Shown here piece by piece: positions 21,436-32,691 of a stretch of 64,000 nt of DNA. The notes beneath the pieces are model-generated. The model was not told where the DNA came from and searched no databases. It worked only from the letters and a program-made list of their open reading frames with translations. This stretch comes from Corallium rubrum (lineage: Eukaryota > Cnidaria > Anthozoa > Scleralcyonacea > Coralliidae): assembly GCA_964035015.1 (NCBI GenBank), contig OZ036006.1, positions 3,457,234 to 3,521,233 on the forward strand. The letters are read 5' to 3'. Within the stretch, counting starts at the first letter, position 1; every line of letters starts with the position of its first letter. A program made the position numbers and the translations under genes.

Positions 21436-21500
21436 ATACATACATTCATGAATAAATAAATAAATAAATAAATAAATATATAAAAAAATAAGTAAGTAAA
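21436..21500 (+). repeat. (AAAT)n-type simple repeat
   Basis: ATAAATAAATAAATAAATA-like run in an otherwise featureless AT-rich stretch (21150-21830). Confidence 0.7.
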
Positions 21501-21837
21501 TAAATACAAAACTAATGTTACATATGTTTCGGCCTTGTGATTTCACACTAATTATTTAATATAATTAATTAATTATAATAGGTTGTGTCTTGCGCACGCT
21601 GTGATTGGTCAGTTACCGTGTTTATATCAGGCTATGCAAACACGGTTGTGACTTGAACAGATGAGTGCTCAGTGTTTGTGTAATCTGATGCAAACAATTT
21701 GAGTGGATTTTGGAGAATTTGAAAGTACTTCTGTATTCTCGCCTACTGCCCAACTTCATGATCTTTCGAGGCTCCCAACTTCACTCTCGTGTTTGCTTCG
21801 TGCTATGTAAACACGGTAACCATTTTCTATTTCTTAA

Positions 21838-22828
21838 AGTGCACATGAAACGAAAATTAAGTTTGTCTTATTTGAAAGAACACTTAAAATGACAAAGTAA
21901 CATCTTTTGCAGTTTTTTGTTTCCTTGCTTCGTTCTTGAGATATTTCAGTTTGTTTGATATATTAAACATCTTGACGTCACCTAAGCATAATGACTTATA
22001 TCCAACTAAATTAATTCGAAGGAATAATATGGCTGTTTTTCTCTCACAACACCAACCATGTAGATTCTCAAGTGATTTCGTTTGATAATAGCAAAGATAT
22101 ATAACTTTCTTCGATAACTCATTATGCACATGTGAGGTCAAGATGTTTAATTTACATATTATAACGAAGCAAGGAAAAGATATTACTCTCTCATTTTAAA
22201 GTGTATATGAAATGAAAATTAAGTTTGTCTAATTCGAAAGAACTCTTGATATTATAAAGTAACATCTTCTACAGTTTTTCCATATCTTACTTCATTCTTG
22301 AGATATTACTATTTAATATAAATAAGTTTTGTGGAAACACCACGTAAAATACGTGGTGTTTCCACAAATCTTATTTATATTATTTTATCGCCATGAAAAC
22401 TTTCAAAGAATTAATATTACTATTTGTTTGATATGTAAATGAGCACACTGCATACGTCACATTGTATAATGAGTTGTTGGAAAATTAGGAATATTGTTGA
22501 AGTTATTGAACAAAGTTACACGAAACTGGGCATGTAGGTGTATTTGTCTCATGACTTTAAACAAACACAGGTTCAAGCGATTTAACAGATTATTATCAAT
22601 GATATGCACGATTTCTCAGTAACTCATTATACAATGTGACGTATGCAGTGTGATCATTTACTCCCATATCAAACAAATAGTAAGATCTCAAGAACGACGT
22701 AAGATATGGAAAAACAGTAGAAGATGTTACTTTACAATATCAAGAGTTCTTCCAAATTAAACAAACTTAATTTTCATTTCATATACACTTTAAATGTTCT
22801 TTCAAATAAGACAAACTTAATTTTTAAT
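21838..22828. mobile_element. TTAA-flanked fold-back MITE interrupted by another
   Basis: The left end AGTGCACATGAAACG follows TTAA (21834-21837). The right arm (ATGTTCTTTCAAATAAGAC, 22794-22828) lacks the last bases. A related element (22200-22789) sits within its right arm. The interior includes TTGACGTCA and GAGATATTTCAG. Confidence 0.65.
22200..22789. mobile_element. TTAA-flanked fold-back MITE, nested copy
   Basis: Ends AGTGTATATGAAATG and CATTTCATATACACT are flanked by TTAA on both sides (22196-22199, 22790-22793). A perfect hairpin (GTGGAAACACCACGTA / TACGTGGTGTTTCCAC, about 22333-22372) lies in its left half. Confidence 0.8.
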
Positions 22829-22854
22829 TAAGTAACAGTTATATACAACAGGTA

Positions 22855-25800
22855 TTACATTCCCATGTTTTTTTCGCGTGCAGCAAACTTCTCATTGGCT
22901 GTATCAGGTGGGCTGTTCCTCTCAATAACTTCAGTACAATAGCGACGCCGACAGCAATACGGCCATCTAGAACAGTCTGTCCTGAAACACGTCTCCTTTT
23001 CCCAATCTTCGTTGGCCCTTGCCTGTTGCTGTATTTCATAGGGAAATTTAAACCCTAAAGCTTTTACGGACTTTCTAATCCTGAGTGATGGGATCGAGTT
23101 GCTTCGTGACGGTCCTGACGGAACTCCACCGACTAGATTCGAGTCCACGCGCGGACCGTATAGCGCGCGGCATGAACACGAACATTCCAGCGCTCGTTTC
23201 TTGCAGAGGAAGTCTATATCATTCAGGCGGCATCTGATCAATAATTTTTCACATTCCTTACAGCATTCGTATCGTTTGTGAAGGATGACTGGACCGTCCG
23301 GCATCTCATGAATACTCGCGATTGCGCAGTCGACTGACCACGTGATCTGAAGAGTAGATAACAAAAATAGATCCGTCAGGGGTAGAATAAGGTACCTAGA
23401 AGTAATTAGTGTTATAATGCCTATCTCAAATGTTTGTGATTTTTTATTATATATATGGCTGAAGTTATTTCCAGTTCATTACGCCGAATGGCGCACGTTG
23501 CTTGCCCTCCAGGCATTGTGGGAAGACATTACGCCGTTTTTTTAATGACCTGCAAGTTTTGGCGGGAAAATTTCTGAGTTGATTTCAATGAAAATAGAGA
23601 GAATTTTCGTTGGAATATTTTGAACAATAATACGTCCTGGAACATTAGTGTTTCTTTTATAAAAAACTAATTATTTAATGCTTAGCAGGTGTAAACATGA
23701 AACGAAACGAACAAGCTCAAAAGTAAGGTAAACGGCAACATATGAAGACGCGAACGATGAGTTAAAAACAAATAAGAAAACAAACGAAAAGACATATAAT
23801 AAATGGTTTATTAATCTCGTTTGCTCGGTCTGTATTCTGGAAAGCGTTTGTCTTCCCCAGTTTCACACAAATCTCGCTCCTTCGCCGCTCTGTCTGTACG
23901 AAAACCTCAGGCAACAGTTACTTTCCCGCCGTACAGACCTACACAGCACTCTATAGTTAATACACTACGTCACCAAAAAAAGATTAATCAAATGAAGGAT
24001 CGAGACGGTGTACCGAACATTCAATGTACTAGAAGTTTTTATCAAAAGTGAAATGCTGCGAGTTGCTACCATTTACTATTTAGTAGTAAAATACTTGTTA
24101 TCGTCCGAAGCATTTTCAATTAAAGAGCTTAAGATTAAGCATGCGACGTTTTCCATAACCTGGACGTCACGCGTATAAAATCGAGCCATTAAAGAGTGAT
24201 GGCGTCAGCACTCTTGCTTGAAATGAAGAACGGCAATCTATGCAGTTTTAGGTTGTTGATTTGCAGCAATAACGGCTGTTGCCATCTTTAATGGCTCAAT
24301 TTTGTACGCGTGACGTGAGTGTTGACAATAACATCGCATGCTTAGAATGTTAAGTGAAATCATCTGGCACAATGGTGTGGAATGTCATATAAAAATTAAT
24401 GAACAAAGACTCGTATAAATACACTGTCTGCCCCTCGAAATGTCGCTAAGCATTTTGCGGCCTTGATATATACTTCCAGCAACAAATAGAGTTGTGTTTG
24501 ATATAATAGTATAGTAGAAAAATACACTTATTTCTCTTTGCTGCCGACCCGCAGGGAGGCAGCACCCTTACATGATCTCAAACTGATGTTAGGAGTGGAG
24601 ATGTCGGTTTTCCAGGGGGCTCATTAATTATTCAAGTTCGTTTGTAAAATGAGGGGGTTGTTCAACAAAGTTTCTTCAATTCGTCTCAAAGAATAAGATG
24701 GTTGTTCAACAAAATTTCTTCAATTCGCCTCAAAGAATAAGGTGTGTCTTAAAGTGTTTTACCCGAAATTTTCAGTACATAAAGTGATTATATCTGTAAG
24801 TTTAGTTTATATATTCATTTATATAGAGTTCATTTATCGATGTGGTGAACCGGTTTAATAAAGTTGCGAATGTCGAGGGAAACAGGGTTCATTGTAAATA
24901 TCGAGGGAAACAGGGTTCATTATAAATATCGAGGGAAACAGGGTTCATTATAAATATGGAGATTTATGATGATTTTAATATCATGTCAAAGTGATTATAT
25001 CTGTAAGTTTATAGTTTATATATTCAGAGTTCAACAAATTTCATAAATCTAAGATGACTTATGATGATTTTAATATCAATGTCAAAGTGATTATATCTGT
25101 AAGTTTAGTTTATATATTCAGAGTTCAACAAATTTCATAAATCTAAGATGACTTTATAGTTTTGGAACTCTGAATGAAACCATTGTTATTCAATTACACT
25201 ACTGCTGCCACTTGAACAGCTGGATTACACAGAAATCGATTTTTACTTCAACAAAATGTTTGTTACCAAATAATTTTATATGGATATATTCATCATCTGT
25301 AATGGAATGAAATCTTCTATATACGAAATGATACATTTGTCGTGAGGAATCCTGTGTAATGTGCTTCAGAGTTGTTTTGGATTGGACAATTTGCTGTACA
25401 TGTTATGGATTTGCTGTATTCTCACTGGACAGATATGATTTATGAAATATCTGCATATATGGGGCAAAGAAAAGACTGTTAGGAAACATTTGATTACCAA
25501 AAAGTAAAAATTCCAGATGCAGCATCTACAGTACATCTATTAAACAAGAATAGTCAACAAATGACATGACAATGATTTATAGACATGTGTCATTCTGAAT
25601 TACAAACTATTCTATTTCTGGTAGCATATTTCTATTGATGTTTAGAATTTCAAATCCATTATGGTTGGTACCAAAAATTCAGTGTTGACAATAACCCACT
25701 CCAATGTGTTGGTTTGTGATTTGTGAACTGGAAGTAGTTTTTGTACACTTTTCAAACCGAGTGTTGTAATCTCAATTTTAACTACAAAATAAATTCATAC

Positions 25801-26312
25801 AGTGTGGCTTTGTATTTGTACAAGTTAATTTTGCATTCAGTTCATGTGGCAAGAAGGCAGCACTTTCCTTGCGATAGTAACTCCTAGTTAATAAATCAAT
25901 ATATTCCAGCGCCAAACTTGCCAAGAAACGTCCTCGAGGAAGAAAGACAACATGGTGTAGCGTAGCGCACAATTTAATAATGCCTGCCGCTGATCGGTAG
26001 ACATTGCGTATACCGAAGATCATCGCCTACGAAATCCTAAGAATTGAGTTTGTGAACGCATATAAACTCGGCCCAGACCTCGTCAAGATTAGTGAGCTGC
26101 TCGCCTTACGGCTCGCAGCAATAATTTTTGACGAAGTGTACAATTAAATAATTAATACTCACTTGGCGTTTGCGTCTTGTTGATCTACCAAAGAGTTGAT
26201 CGACTACAAACTTGTAATCTTTGTTATCAGGACAATCTTCGAGTGCTGTTAAGAACTGAACTGATACGGACAGAAGTAACACTACAACTACAAACACAAT
26301 TTGTGACCCCAT
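22855..26312 (-). CDS. Secreted cysteine-rich precursor, gene 3 (two exons, 213 aa)
   Basis: On -, exon 1 is 26312-26163 (CAA|GTGAGT) and exon 2 is 23346-22855 (CTCTTCAG|ATC), phase 0. The ATG at 26312 is used because the frame 12 bases upstream opens on TTG. Residues 1-24 are a strongly hydrophobic signal peptide. The propeptide (about 25-50) has one Cys (DCPDNKDYK) and ends R-R-K-R-Q, a full furin site at the exon junction. Exon 2 opens ITWSVDC, aligning with VSWPYNC of gene 1. It has CC-x2-C-x6-C-x8-C-x6-C-S-C-S-C, where the family C-x3-C carries an extra central Cys. Then come LVGG, C-x4-C-x5-CC-x4-C, and a 23-residue charged tail after the last Cys. It is the only family member on - and a divergent one. 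Function unknown. Confidence 0.8.
23350..24120. other. Gene 3 intron stretch without recognised feature
   Basis: AT-rich DNA with chance ORFs, one at 23821-24051 on +. No domain, splice partner or repeat structure is visible. Confidence 0.35.
24125..24356. mobile_element. Fold-back element
   Basis: AAGCATGCGA and GACGTCACGCGTATAAAAT pair with ATTTTGTACGCGTGACGT and TCGCATGCTT, and GAGCCATTAAAG pairs with CTTTAATGGCTC. The element lies in gene 3's intron. Confidence 0.6.
24872..25157 (+). repeat. Two adjacent tandem repeats (28 bp x3; about 95 bp x2)
   Basis: CGAGGGAAACAGGGTTCATT-based 28-base units repeat three times at 24872-24956. A unit of about 95 bases starting GATGATTTTAATATCA repeats twice at 24965-25157. 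Both lie inside gene 3's intron; 24360-24870 has a partly repeated CAAAGTTTCTTCAATTCG text. Confidence 0.75.
25160..26160. other. Gene 3 intron stretch near exon 1
   Basis: No clear repeat or gene. A minus-strand open frame (26023-25778) has protein-like composition, but I recognise no domain and it lacks good splice context. Confidence 0.3.
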
Positions 26313-26394
26313 TGCTGTATTCAACTTGTTATGAAGACGTTTTCTCGAATTGTAGAAGGCTTAGCGGATCTGTGAGCGATGGATATAGGCTTGG

Positions 26395-26700
26395 GATATC
26401 TTCAGTGACGAGGCTTTGAAAGTTTAAAGAATTCAATCTTCTAAAGAGTTTTGTCAGTTTATTCTATATAATAACGCGGAACACAGACCACCGGTTGAAA
26501 CCAATACACTTGCGAGTTTTGGCTGTTTTTGTTAACTTTTGAGTGAACTGTAGCTACTCTGTTGGCTTGGCTGTTGATGTCTTCAATGACACGGCTTTGG
26601 AAGTTTGGACAAGCCAATCCTCTGAAGCGCTTTCTGTTGTTTGTCGGATGTTTCAGTTCAGCAACACGGCTTTGAGTTAAGACAAACGAATTTTCTGAAG
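26395..26700 (-). promoter_or_regulatory. Leader and promoter-proximal region of gene 3 with direct repeats
   Basis: Three loosely repeated blocks carry ACACGGCTTTG / ACGAGGCTTTG followed by TCTGAAG / TCTAAAG (about 26400-26450, 26580-26630, 26655-26702). They lie between the ATG and the TATA-like box upstream, so they would be in the leader or a leader intron. Confidence 0.4.
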
Positions 26701-26804
26701 AGATGTCTTAGCTTTAGATAAAGTATATAGATCCGACGAATTGAAATCAATTTAGTTTCAGCGATTCTTGTTGAGTTATAATGAAATGAAACGATGTCAA
26801 GTTG

Positions 26805-26814
26805 TATTTATATA
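26805..26814 (-). promoter_or_regulatory. TATA-box-like element of gene 3
   Basis: On - the sequence reads TATATAAATA, about 490 bases before the ATG. This implies a long leader or an unseen leader intron. Bases 26830-27115 hold no other clear feature. Confidence 0.35.
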
Positions 26815-27220
26815 CATCCTTGGCGCTTGTATATTTTAGTTGATTGCGTCAGACCCGGTGGGAAGTAACACGCTTCCAGAGGATCTTTCAAAAAACGAGT
26901 TCCTTTTGTCAATGAATCCGGGAAGTAAATACACTCCCAATATACTTAGAAATCCTTCACTCGACGGATGTGAAGTTGCCGGATTAAATCGAACTGGTCA
27001 TTATGGCATTTTGCTTTGGTAAATATAGGCAGCCATATTGTTCTACAATATATATGTACTCAGTCATTGTTCTATGAAACTCATCTTTTGCCCGAACTCT
27101 GACATTTCTCTGAGTATTATTAAAGTGTCTATATCACGATTGGAGATTTTACATATTTAGGATATTTGGAACCTTTTGAGAAGATTTGTAATATATCTTC
27201 CTTTTCTAAAATTTCATCTT

Positions 27221-28738
27221 CATGAAAATGGTCTGTAAAGTATAAACACCCCCAACGGATAAAGAGCGCGCATGCAAAAACGCGCTTAAACTCCCTTTCA
27301 CACATAAACGGATACTTTCAGCATTTCCCCTGCCAACTACGTGCTAGACTTTCTCAAAGTCCTTTTCAAACATTTTTGACCTTTCGGTTCCTCGTTGAAA
27401 AGGACTTTTCCCACCTGCAGCGCGCCAAAATTCACCGGTGAATTTTTCGACCGGTGACGTAATTCGGGAAGTAATTATATTCAGGCTAAATTGCTATGCA
27501 AGTGCTATCTTTGGATGTTGGAGTTAAACAGACTCTTGAAAACGTTTTAGTAGGGGTATAGAACCACTTTCCGTGGCATGTACGACAACCCGAAACACGT
27601 TAAAACAGGGCATACGTACATTTCAGCGATTTCCCGCTAGAATATTTAATTAGATTCAAAAACCTGCAAGCGAAACAAGTCCGCCGCTTTCCTCCCGCTT
27701 TTCCGCTCTCCCGCCTTTCCGCTTGCCCACCTTTCCACCCACCCACAAAAACTAGCGTTAAGAGGCGGACTTGGAGCAGCTCGGATATGAATTATCAGTC
27801 TTTGTTTTTCTTAAAGTACCTATATTGTGATTGGGGATCTTACATATTGAGGATATTTGGAACCTTCTGAGAAGATTTGTAATATATCTGCCTTTTCTAA
27901 AATTTCATCTTCATGGACTTTTTCGCTGTTGAAGTTGACGGAAGTGATGTCTACGCAGGAATCTGTAAAACGTGTTTTTTATACAACGACAAATTCCTGC
28001 GTAGACATCACTTTCGTCAACTTTAACAGCGAAAAAGTCCATGAAGATGAAATTTTAGAAAAGGAAGATATTGCAAATCTTCTCAAAAGGTTCCAAATAT
28101 CCTCAATATGTAAGATCCCCCAATCACCATATAGGTACTTTAAGAAAAACAAAGACTGATAATTCATATCCGAGCTAGTGTGCACGTAGGTAGACTTGCT
28201 CCAAGTCCGCCTCTTAGCGCTAGTTTTTGCGGGCGAGCGGAAAGGTGGGAGAGCGGAAAAGCCGGAGGAAAGAAGCGGACTTGTTTCGCTTGCAGGTTTT
28301 TGAATCTAATTAAATATTCTGGTGGGAAATCGCTGAAATGTACATCGCCCTGTTTTGACGTGTTTCGGGTTATCGTACATGCCATGGAAAGTGGTTCTAC
28401 CCCTACTAAAACGTTTTCAAGAGTCTGTTTAACTCCAACATCCAAAGATAGCACTTGCATAGCAATTTAGCCTGAATATAATTACTTCCCGAATTACGTC
28501 ACCGGTCGAAAAATTCCCCGGTGAATTTTGGCGCGCTGCAGGTGGGAAAAGTCCTTTTCAACGAGGAACCGAAAGGTCAAAAATGTTTGAAAGGGACTTT
28601 GAGAAAGTCTAGCACGTAGTTGGCAGGGGAAATGCTGAAAGTATCCGTTTAGGTGTGAAAGGGAGTTTAAGCGCGTTTTTGCATGCGCACTCTTTATCTT
28701 GGGGGTGTTTATACTTTACAGACCATTTTCATGAAGAC
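27221..28738. mobile_element. 1.5-kb palindrome with a TTAA element at its axis
   Basis: Left arm 27221-27810 and right arm 28144-28738 are inverted copies of about 590 bases (for example CATGAAAATGGTCTGTAAAG / CTTTACAGACCATTTTCATG; CGTAATTCGGGAAGTAATTA / TAATTACTTCCCGAATTACG). Arm identity looks high, with scattered differences. The long frames at 28164-28470 on both strands are arm sequence, not genes. Confidence 0.85.
27815..28139. mobile_element. TTAA-flanked fold-back MITE at the palindrome axis
   Basis: Ends AGTACCTATATTG and ATATAGGTACT are flanked by TTAA (27811-27814, 28140-28143). The arms are nearly perfect (GACTTTTTCGCTGTT, TTCCTGCGTAGACATCACTT). A partial relative lies at 31827-32010, and a left-arm fragment at 27118-27220. 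Confidence 0.82.
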
Positions 28739-28739
28739 C

Positions 28740-29130
28740 AAGGGCCGTTTGTATATAGCTCAAAGGTATAGTTAACTTTAACTGTATATAGTTAAAGCTT
28801 AATTCTAGCTAATCGAGACCAGATTTTGAGAAGTTAACTACAATTTAACTACGCGACGGCAGAGCCATATAAAAAGGGCACTTTTTCTCAGCATTCATTT
28901 TTGCATGTGGTAATTAATATTCGCCAATTTTGCTGTATAGCATAAAATAACCAAAAGCCATTATATAATAAATTGCAGTGTATTGAAAAAGTAAATTCAA
29001 CGACTGAATTGTACATATTGATGCTACATTCCTATTTACATTCAAGAAAACATGACATCATAAGTTGTATTATACATAACATGCTTGTAACAGACGTTCG
29101 GTGGACGTTCGTCAAGCTCAATTACTCAAA
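28740..29130. other. Intergenic stretch without recognised gene
   Basis: AT-rich with several AGTTAACT-like short palindromes (28790-28855). Nothing else is supported. Confidence 0.3.
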
Positions 29131-29136
29131 AAAAAT

Positions 29137-29210
29137 TTGAGCCCCAGACAGGGTTTGAACCTGCAACCTTCTATTGACCGGTTAATGATGTTAATCAGAT
29201 AATGTCAGCC
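29137..29210 (-). mobile_element. Degenerate tRNA-like SINE fragment, minus orientation
   Basis: On -, GGTTGCAGGTTCAAACCCTG is a good B box, but the A-box region is poor. Bases 29220-30115 contain no recognised gene. Confidence 0.4.
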
Positions 29211-30118
29211 AAGGTAAAACATGACATCCTTAACGAAATCACAAAACACCCACCAAGTTAAAAAGGCCGGTCTGACCAGAATTAAGACAGAAGTAACCCA
29301 AGGTAAAATTAGTTTGCTGCCTCCTCGCGGTCTGAAGCAATAAACTAGCTTGTAAGACAGTTTCCATGTTAATACAACAGTAATCTAATACGATAATACG
29401 AATGGTACTTTCTGTAGAAAACATTCCTCGTACGAAAAAGGGAAATTGTTGCCCCCGTGCTGCCCCCGTGGCTCCGGCGCCCCTGCGCGACGGGTAGTTA
29501 AACTGTTAAGAGTTTTATATAATAGTTAAAATATGAGCCGCCGGTCTTTATGGGCATTTACAATGGAGAGGACTAGCGGAAAATGTTCATCTTTATCTAT
29601 CATGAATCCTGCTGGAGCTCGGATTCTTTAATCTTTATGAACGAGCTAGGGCTGACTTAAACAAACTTCTTCTTGAGAGCAGACATGGCAAACGATCGAG
29701 TAGGTTTCTTTGTTTTACATTACGTTAAAAGGTTGTTACATACGAGGCCTTATAAAGTAGTGTTCGGCGTAGGAAGTGATTGTGTTGAAATACATTGACA
29801 CAAATCGAAATATGCTATTTTCACGTTTCGGCAGTAGACCAACCTTGCTATATGATGTTATAAAGAATTGTGCAGACCGATGTGAGTGTTATTTGCCTTG
29901 GTTTTCCGCCAAACGGCCGTTGGTGCCTGTATAATTTGGGGCCAGTTTGGGGGGGCCAAGCAAAACATTTTATTCCAGGCCTCTGACAATTTCGGTCTGC
30001 CGCTCGACGTTAAAAAGAGAGGCCTGGGAACCAGGCTAGAGAACATCAGTGGTCAATAGCGAGATTTCGCCAATTATATCGTCGTATATACCGAAACAAA
30101 TTTCAAAACAGATTTGAA

Positions 30119-30572
30119 GTGCCTATGAAATGAAAATTAAGTTTCAGGTTTTATTTGAAAAAAACACTTAAAATGATAGAGTAACCGTTTTATTTCCAGT
30201 TTTTTGTTTCCTTGCTTCGTTCTTGATATATTTCAGTTTAAATTTATTTCAAAGAATCAATATTTCAGTTTGTTTAATATGTAAATTAGACAATTTGACG
30301 TCACACGTGCATAATGAGTTATCGAAAAAAGTTATATATCTTTGATATTGTCAAATATAATCACTTGAAAATCTACATGTTTAGTGTTCTGGGCGACACC
30401 CACCCACATGCATGCTGCCTTCGAATTAATTTGGTTTGATAATAGCAACGATATCATATATAACTTTTTTTAAGAACGAAGCATGCAAGGAAACGAAAAA
30501 CTTCAAAATATGTTACTCTATCATTTTAAGTGTTCCGCTTTCAAATAAAACAGACTTAATTTTTGTTTCATA
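30119..30572. mobile_element. TTAA-family fold-back MITE
   Basis: Begins AGTGCCTATGAAATG. It has the family interior TTTAATATGTAAATTAG, TTTGACGTCACACGTG and CATAATGAGTTATCG, with mirrored arms to about 30570. The right terminus is worn. Confidence 0.65.
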
Positions 30573-30631
30573 AAAACAAAAACCCTTAGTTGAAATAACG
30601 AAACCATTTCTAAAACATACGATTGCGCAGC

Positions 30632-30931
30632 AGGCGCGCAACGAGAGGGGGGGGGGGGGGGGGGAGGGCGGGGGGGTGCGACCGACCCCCTTTTTGGGAG
30701 TGCGAGGGAAATTTTGGAGGTCAAAAATTACTTCTACTCTCTCTGACGCCTAAAATATGTGATTTAAAACCTTTATACTTGGGTCAAAAGTCTTCAATGC
30801 AGGAAATGCCATTTTACAGACCCAGAGTTCGAAAATTTCCCGCGGGGCTATGCTACTGGACCCCCGTAGATTTGTGTCGTCACTTTGTCCTAAAAACGAC
30901 CCCCCTTTCAAAAATCCTGGTTGCGCCCTTG
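30632..30931. mobile_element. hAT-type MITE with 8-bp target duplication
   Basis: Ends CAGGCGCGCAACGAG and GGTTGCGCCCTTG are flanked by exact TTGCGCAG (30624-30631, 30932-30939). The interior has a long G-run and no coding capacity; length is 300 bp. Bases 30940-31570 show no feature. Confidence 0.8.
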
Positions 30932-31571
30932 TTGCGCAGGCTTGGACTGGCGGCATTTTTCCATTTTGCAATAATTAAATTGCTCTTGTCAATGTTGCCT
31001 TTATTAAGCGTGCGGTCAAAGATAATCGAAAGAGGCTTGTAATGACTGATTCACCGCACGTGCGTCATTGCTGTATAATTGACTTTTAACACGTTTCCTG
31101 TCGGAAGGCAAAAAACTAAAACGGAACTGACTCATCATAATTACAAACATACATCGCACAACATATTAGGAAATTGTTGATATTTTTGCCCCACATTACA
31201 TTAAAGGCCCTATTGGTTCAATTATTAAATACGAGTCATTTAACAACTATGGAGGATTTCTGAACATCCATTTCAACTGGGTCACATTTAATTGCAATCC
31301 ATTTTTTGGCTTAATTTTGACGATCCGTACTTCTGTGTTGGTTTCTAGTATGTTTTTTTATATTTTTATATAATATAAAACTATTATTGTGAGATTTTGT
31401 GACAATTCTAGGACAATTTTGTTTCCGTAGGATTGAGTTGTAGGTTGCTAACCCGGCTATAATAAGCTAGCGTGACATAAATCATAATCTTTTGAAAATA
31501 ATCTTTATTCAGGAAACAATCGTCATCGGATAAGTGATTGATTGATTGCCTGCGTAACCGGCGTTCTGTTT

Positions 31572-31744
31572 CGAGGAGGGGTCACTCTCCTCCGCAGAGG
31601 CTTTTCTTTGGCTTCTTGTGGCTATATTTACCACTGAATTATTAGTAATGGATAACTAGGGATAGTGGAGGATCGTAATTCAGTGGTAAATATAGCTAAA
31701 AGTAGCCAAAGAAAAGCCTCTGCGGAGGAGAGTGAGGAGGGGTG
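31572..31744. mobile_element. Fold-back element, arms about 80 bp
   Basis: CACTCTCCTCCGCAGAGGC pairs with GCCTCTGCGGAGGAGAGTG, and TATATTTACCACTGAATT pairs with AATTCAGTGGTAAATATA. Confidence 0.75.
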
Positions 31745-32022
31745 GCGTGGCGTTTGGTTGAGAGTTAAAGCCGAGAGAAAGAAAGCTAGATGACCGAAAC
31801 AAGGGTGTTTGTTTTCTATTTTTTAAAGTGTCTATATGATGATTGGGGATTTTACATATTGATGATGTTTGGAACCTTTTGAGAAGATTTGTAATATATC
31901 TTCCTTTTCTAAAATTTCATCTTCATTTCATCTGTTCAAGTTGACGGAAGTGACGTCCACGCAGGAATCTGTAAAGTGTTTTTTTATATATAGACAAATT
32001 CCTGCGTGCGTAAATACATAGT

Positions 32023-32315
32023 CTGATAGTCAATCGAGATATGGTCTGGAAACTCGGCAAACTTCAAAGCGCCTATAATGAGCTGGGATTTTATGTTGAA
32101 CCGTACCTTACACCGTGCACATCCTTTGTATTAGGTTTATTAATATTTAGCGGTTGAGTGATTGAACTGAAACGTTGCTATTGGACAATTCGTTCATTAT
32201 ATTAAAATACAATGTGTTCAGTGACCGTGCACCGTGCACAAAAATGATAAAGGCGAACAAAAAGATAGACCAAAGACTTTAGCTGAGTTTTCAGACCATA
32301 TCTCGATTGACTATG
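32023..32315. mobile_element. Single complete MITE of the ATAGTCAATCGAGATATGG family
   Basis: Ends ATAGTCAATCGAGATATGG and CCATATCTCGATTGACTAT; interior as in 8186-8795. GTAAATA occurs just outside both ends, a likely but imperfect target duplication. Bases 32320-32690 hold no recognised feature. Confidence 0.75.
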
Positions 32316-32691
32316 GTAAATAACATTTGGTCCTTAAAAGTGAATACTTTTTCAAGGTGAAGACAGATTTGCCATCTAAATTTCCTCCATTGTCAAGTTC
32401 TGTTGTCATCCCTAATCACCGATAACACAACATCATACATTGATCATGTTGTTTGTCGTCGTTTGTGAGGGTTGCTGTTTTGGAAACAAGACGCCTGTCA
32501 AGACGCCTCGCGTACGCAGTTTGCCAGCAGAGTGGCGGCCAACGAAGATCAGATCGAAGGCTGAATGTGTGGGACAGTGGTGAACAGTTGTCAGCGCCAC
32601 ATCTGATCCCTATTAAATTACTATAAAGTCAGTCAGTCAGTTTCGAAATTTACCAACAGCGTTGCAAGAACACCTTGATGAAAAGCAAAAC

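Noticed and set aside
23821-24051. 76-codon frame on + in the gene 3 intron
   Set aside because: No domain, no paralogue similarity and no supporting splice signals.
26312-26324. Start of gene 3 at 26324
   Set aside because: That codon is TTG; the first ATG in frame is at 26312 and leaves a complete signal peptide.
28164-28470. Overlapping frames of nearly 100 codons on both strands
   Set aside because: They lie in the arm of the 27.2-28.7 kb palindrome and no homology is recognised.
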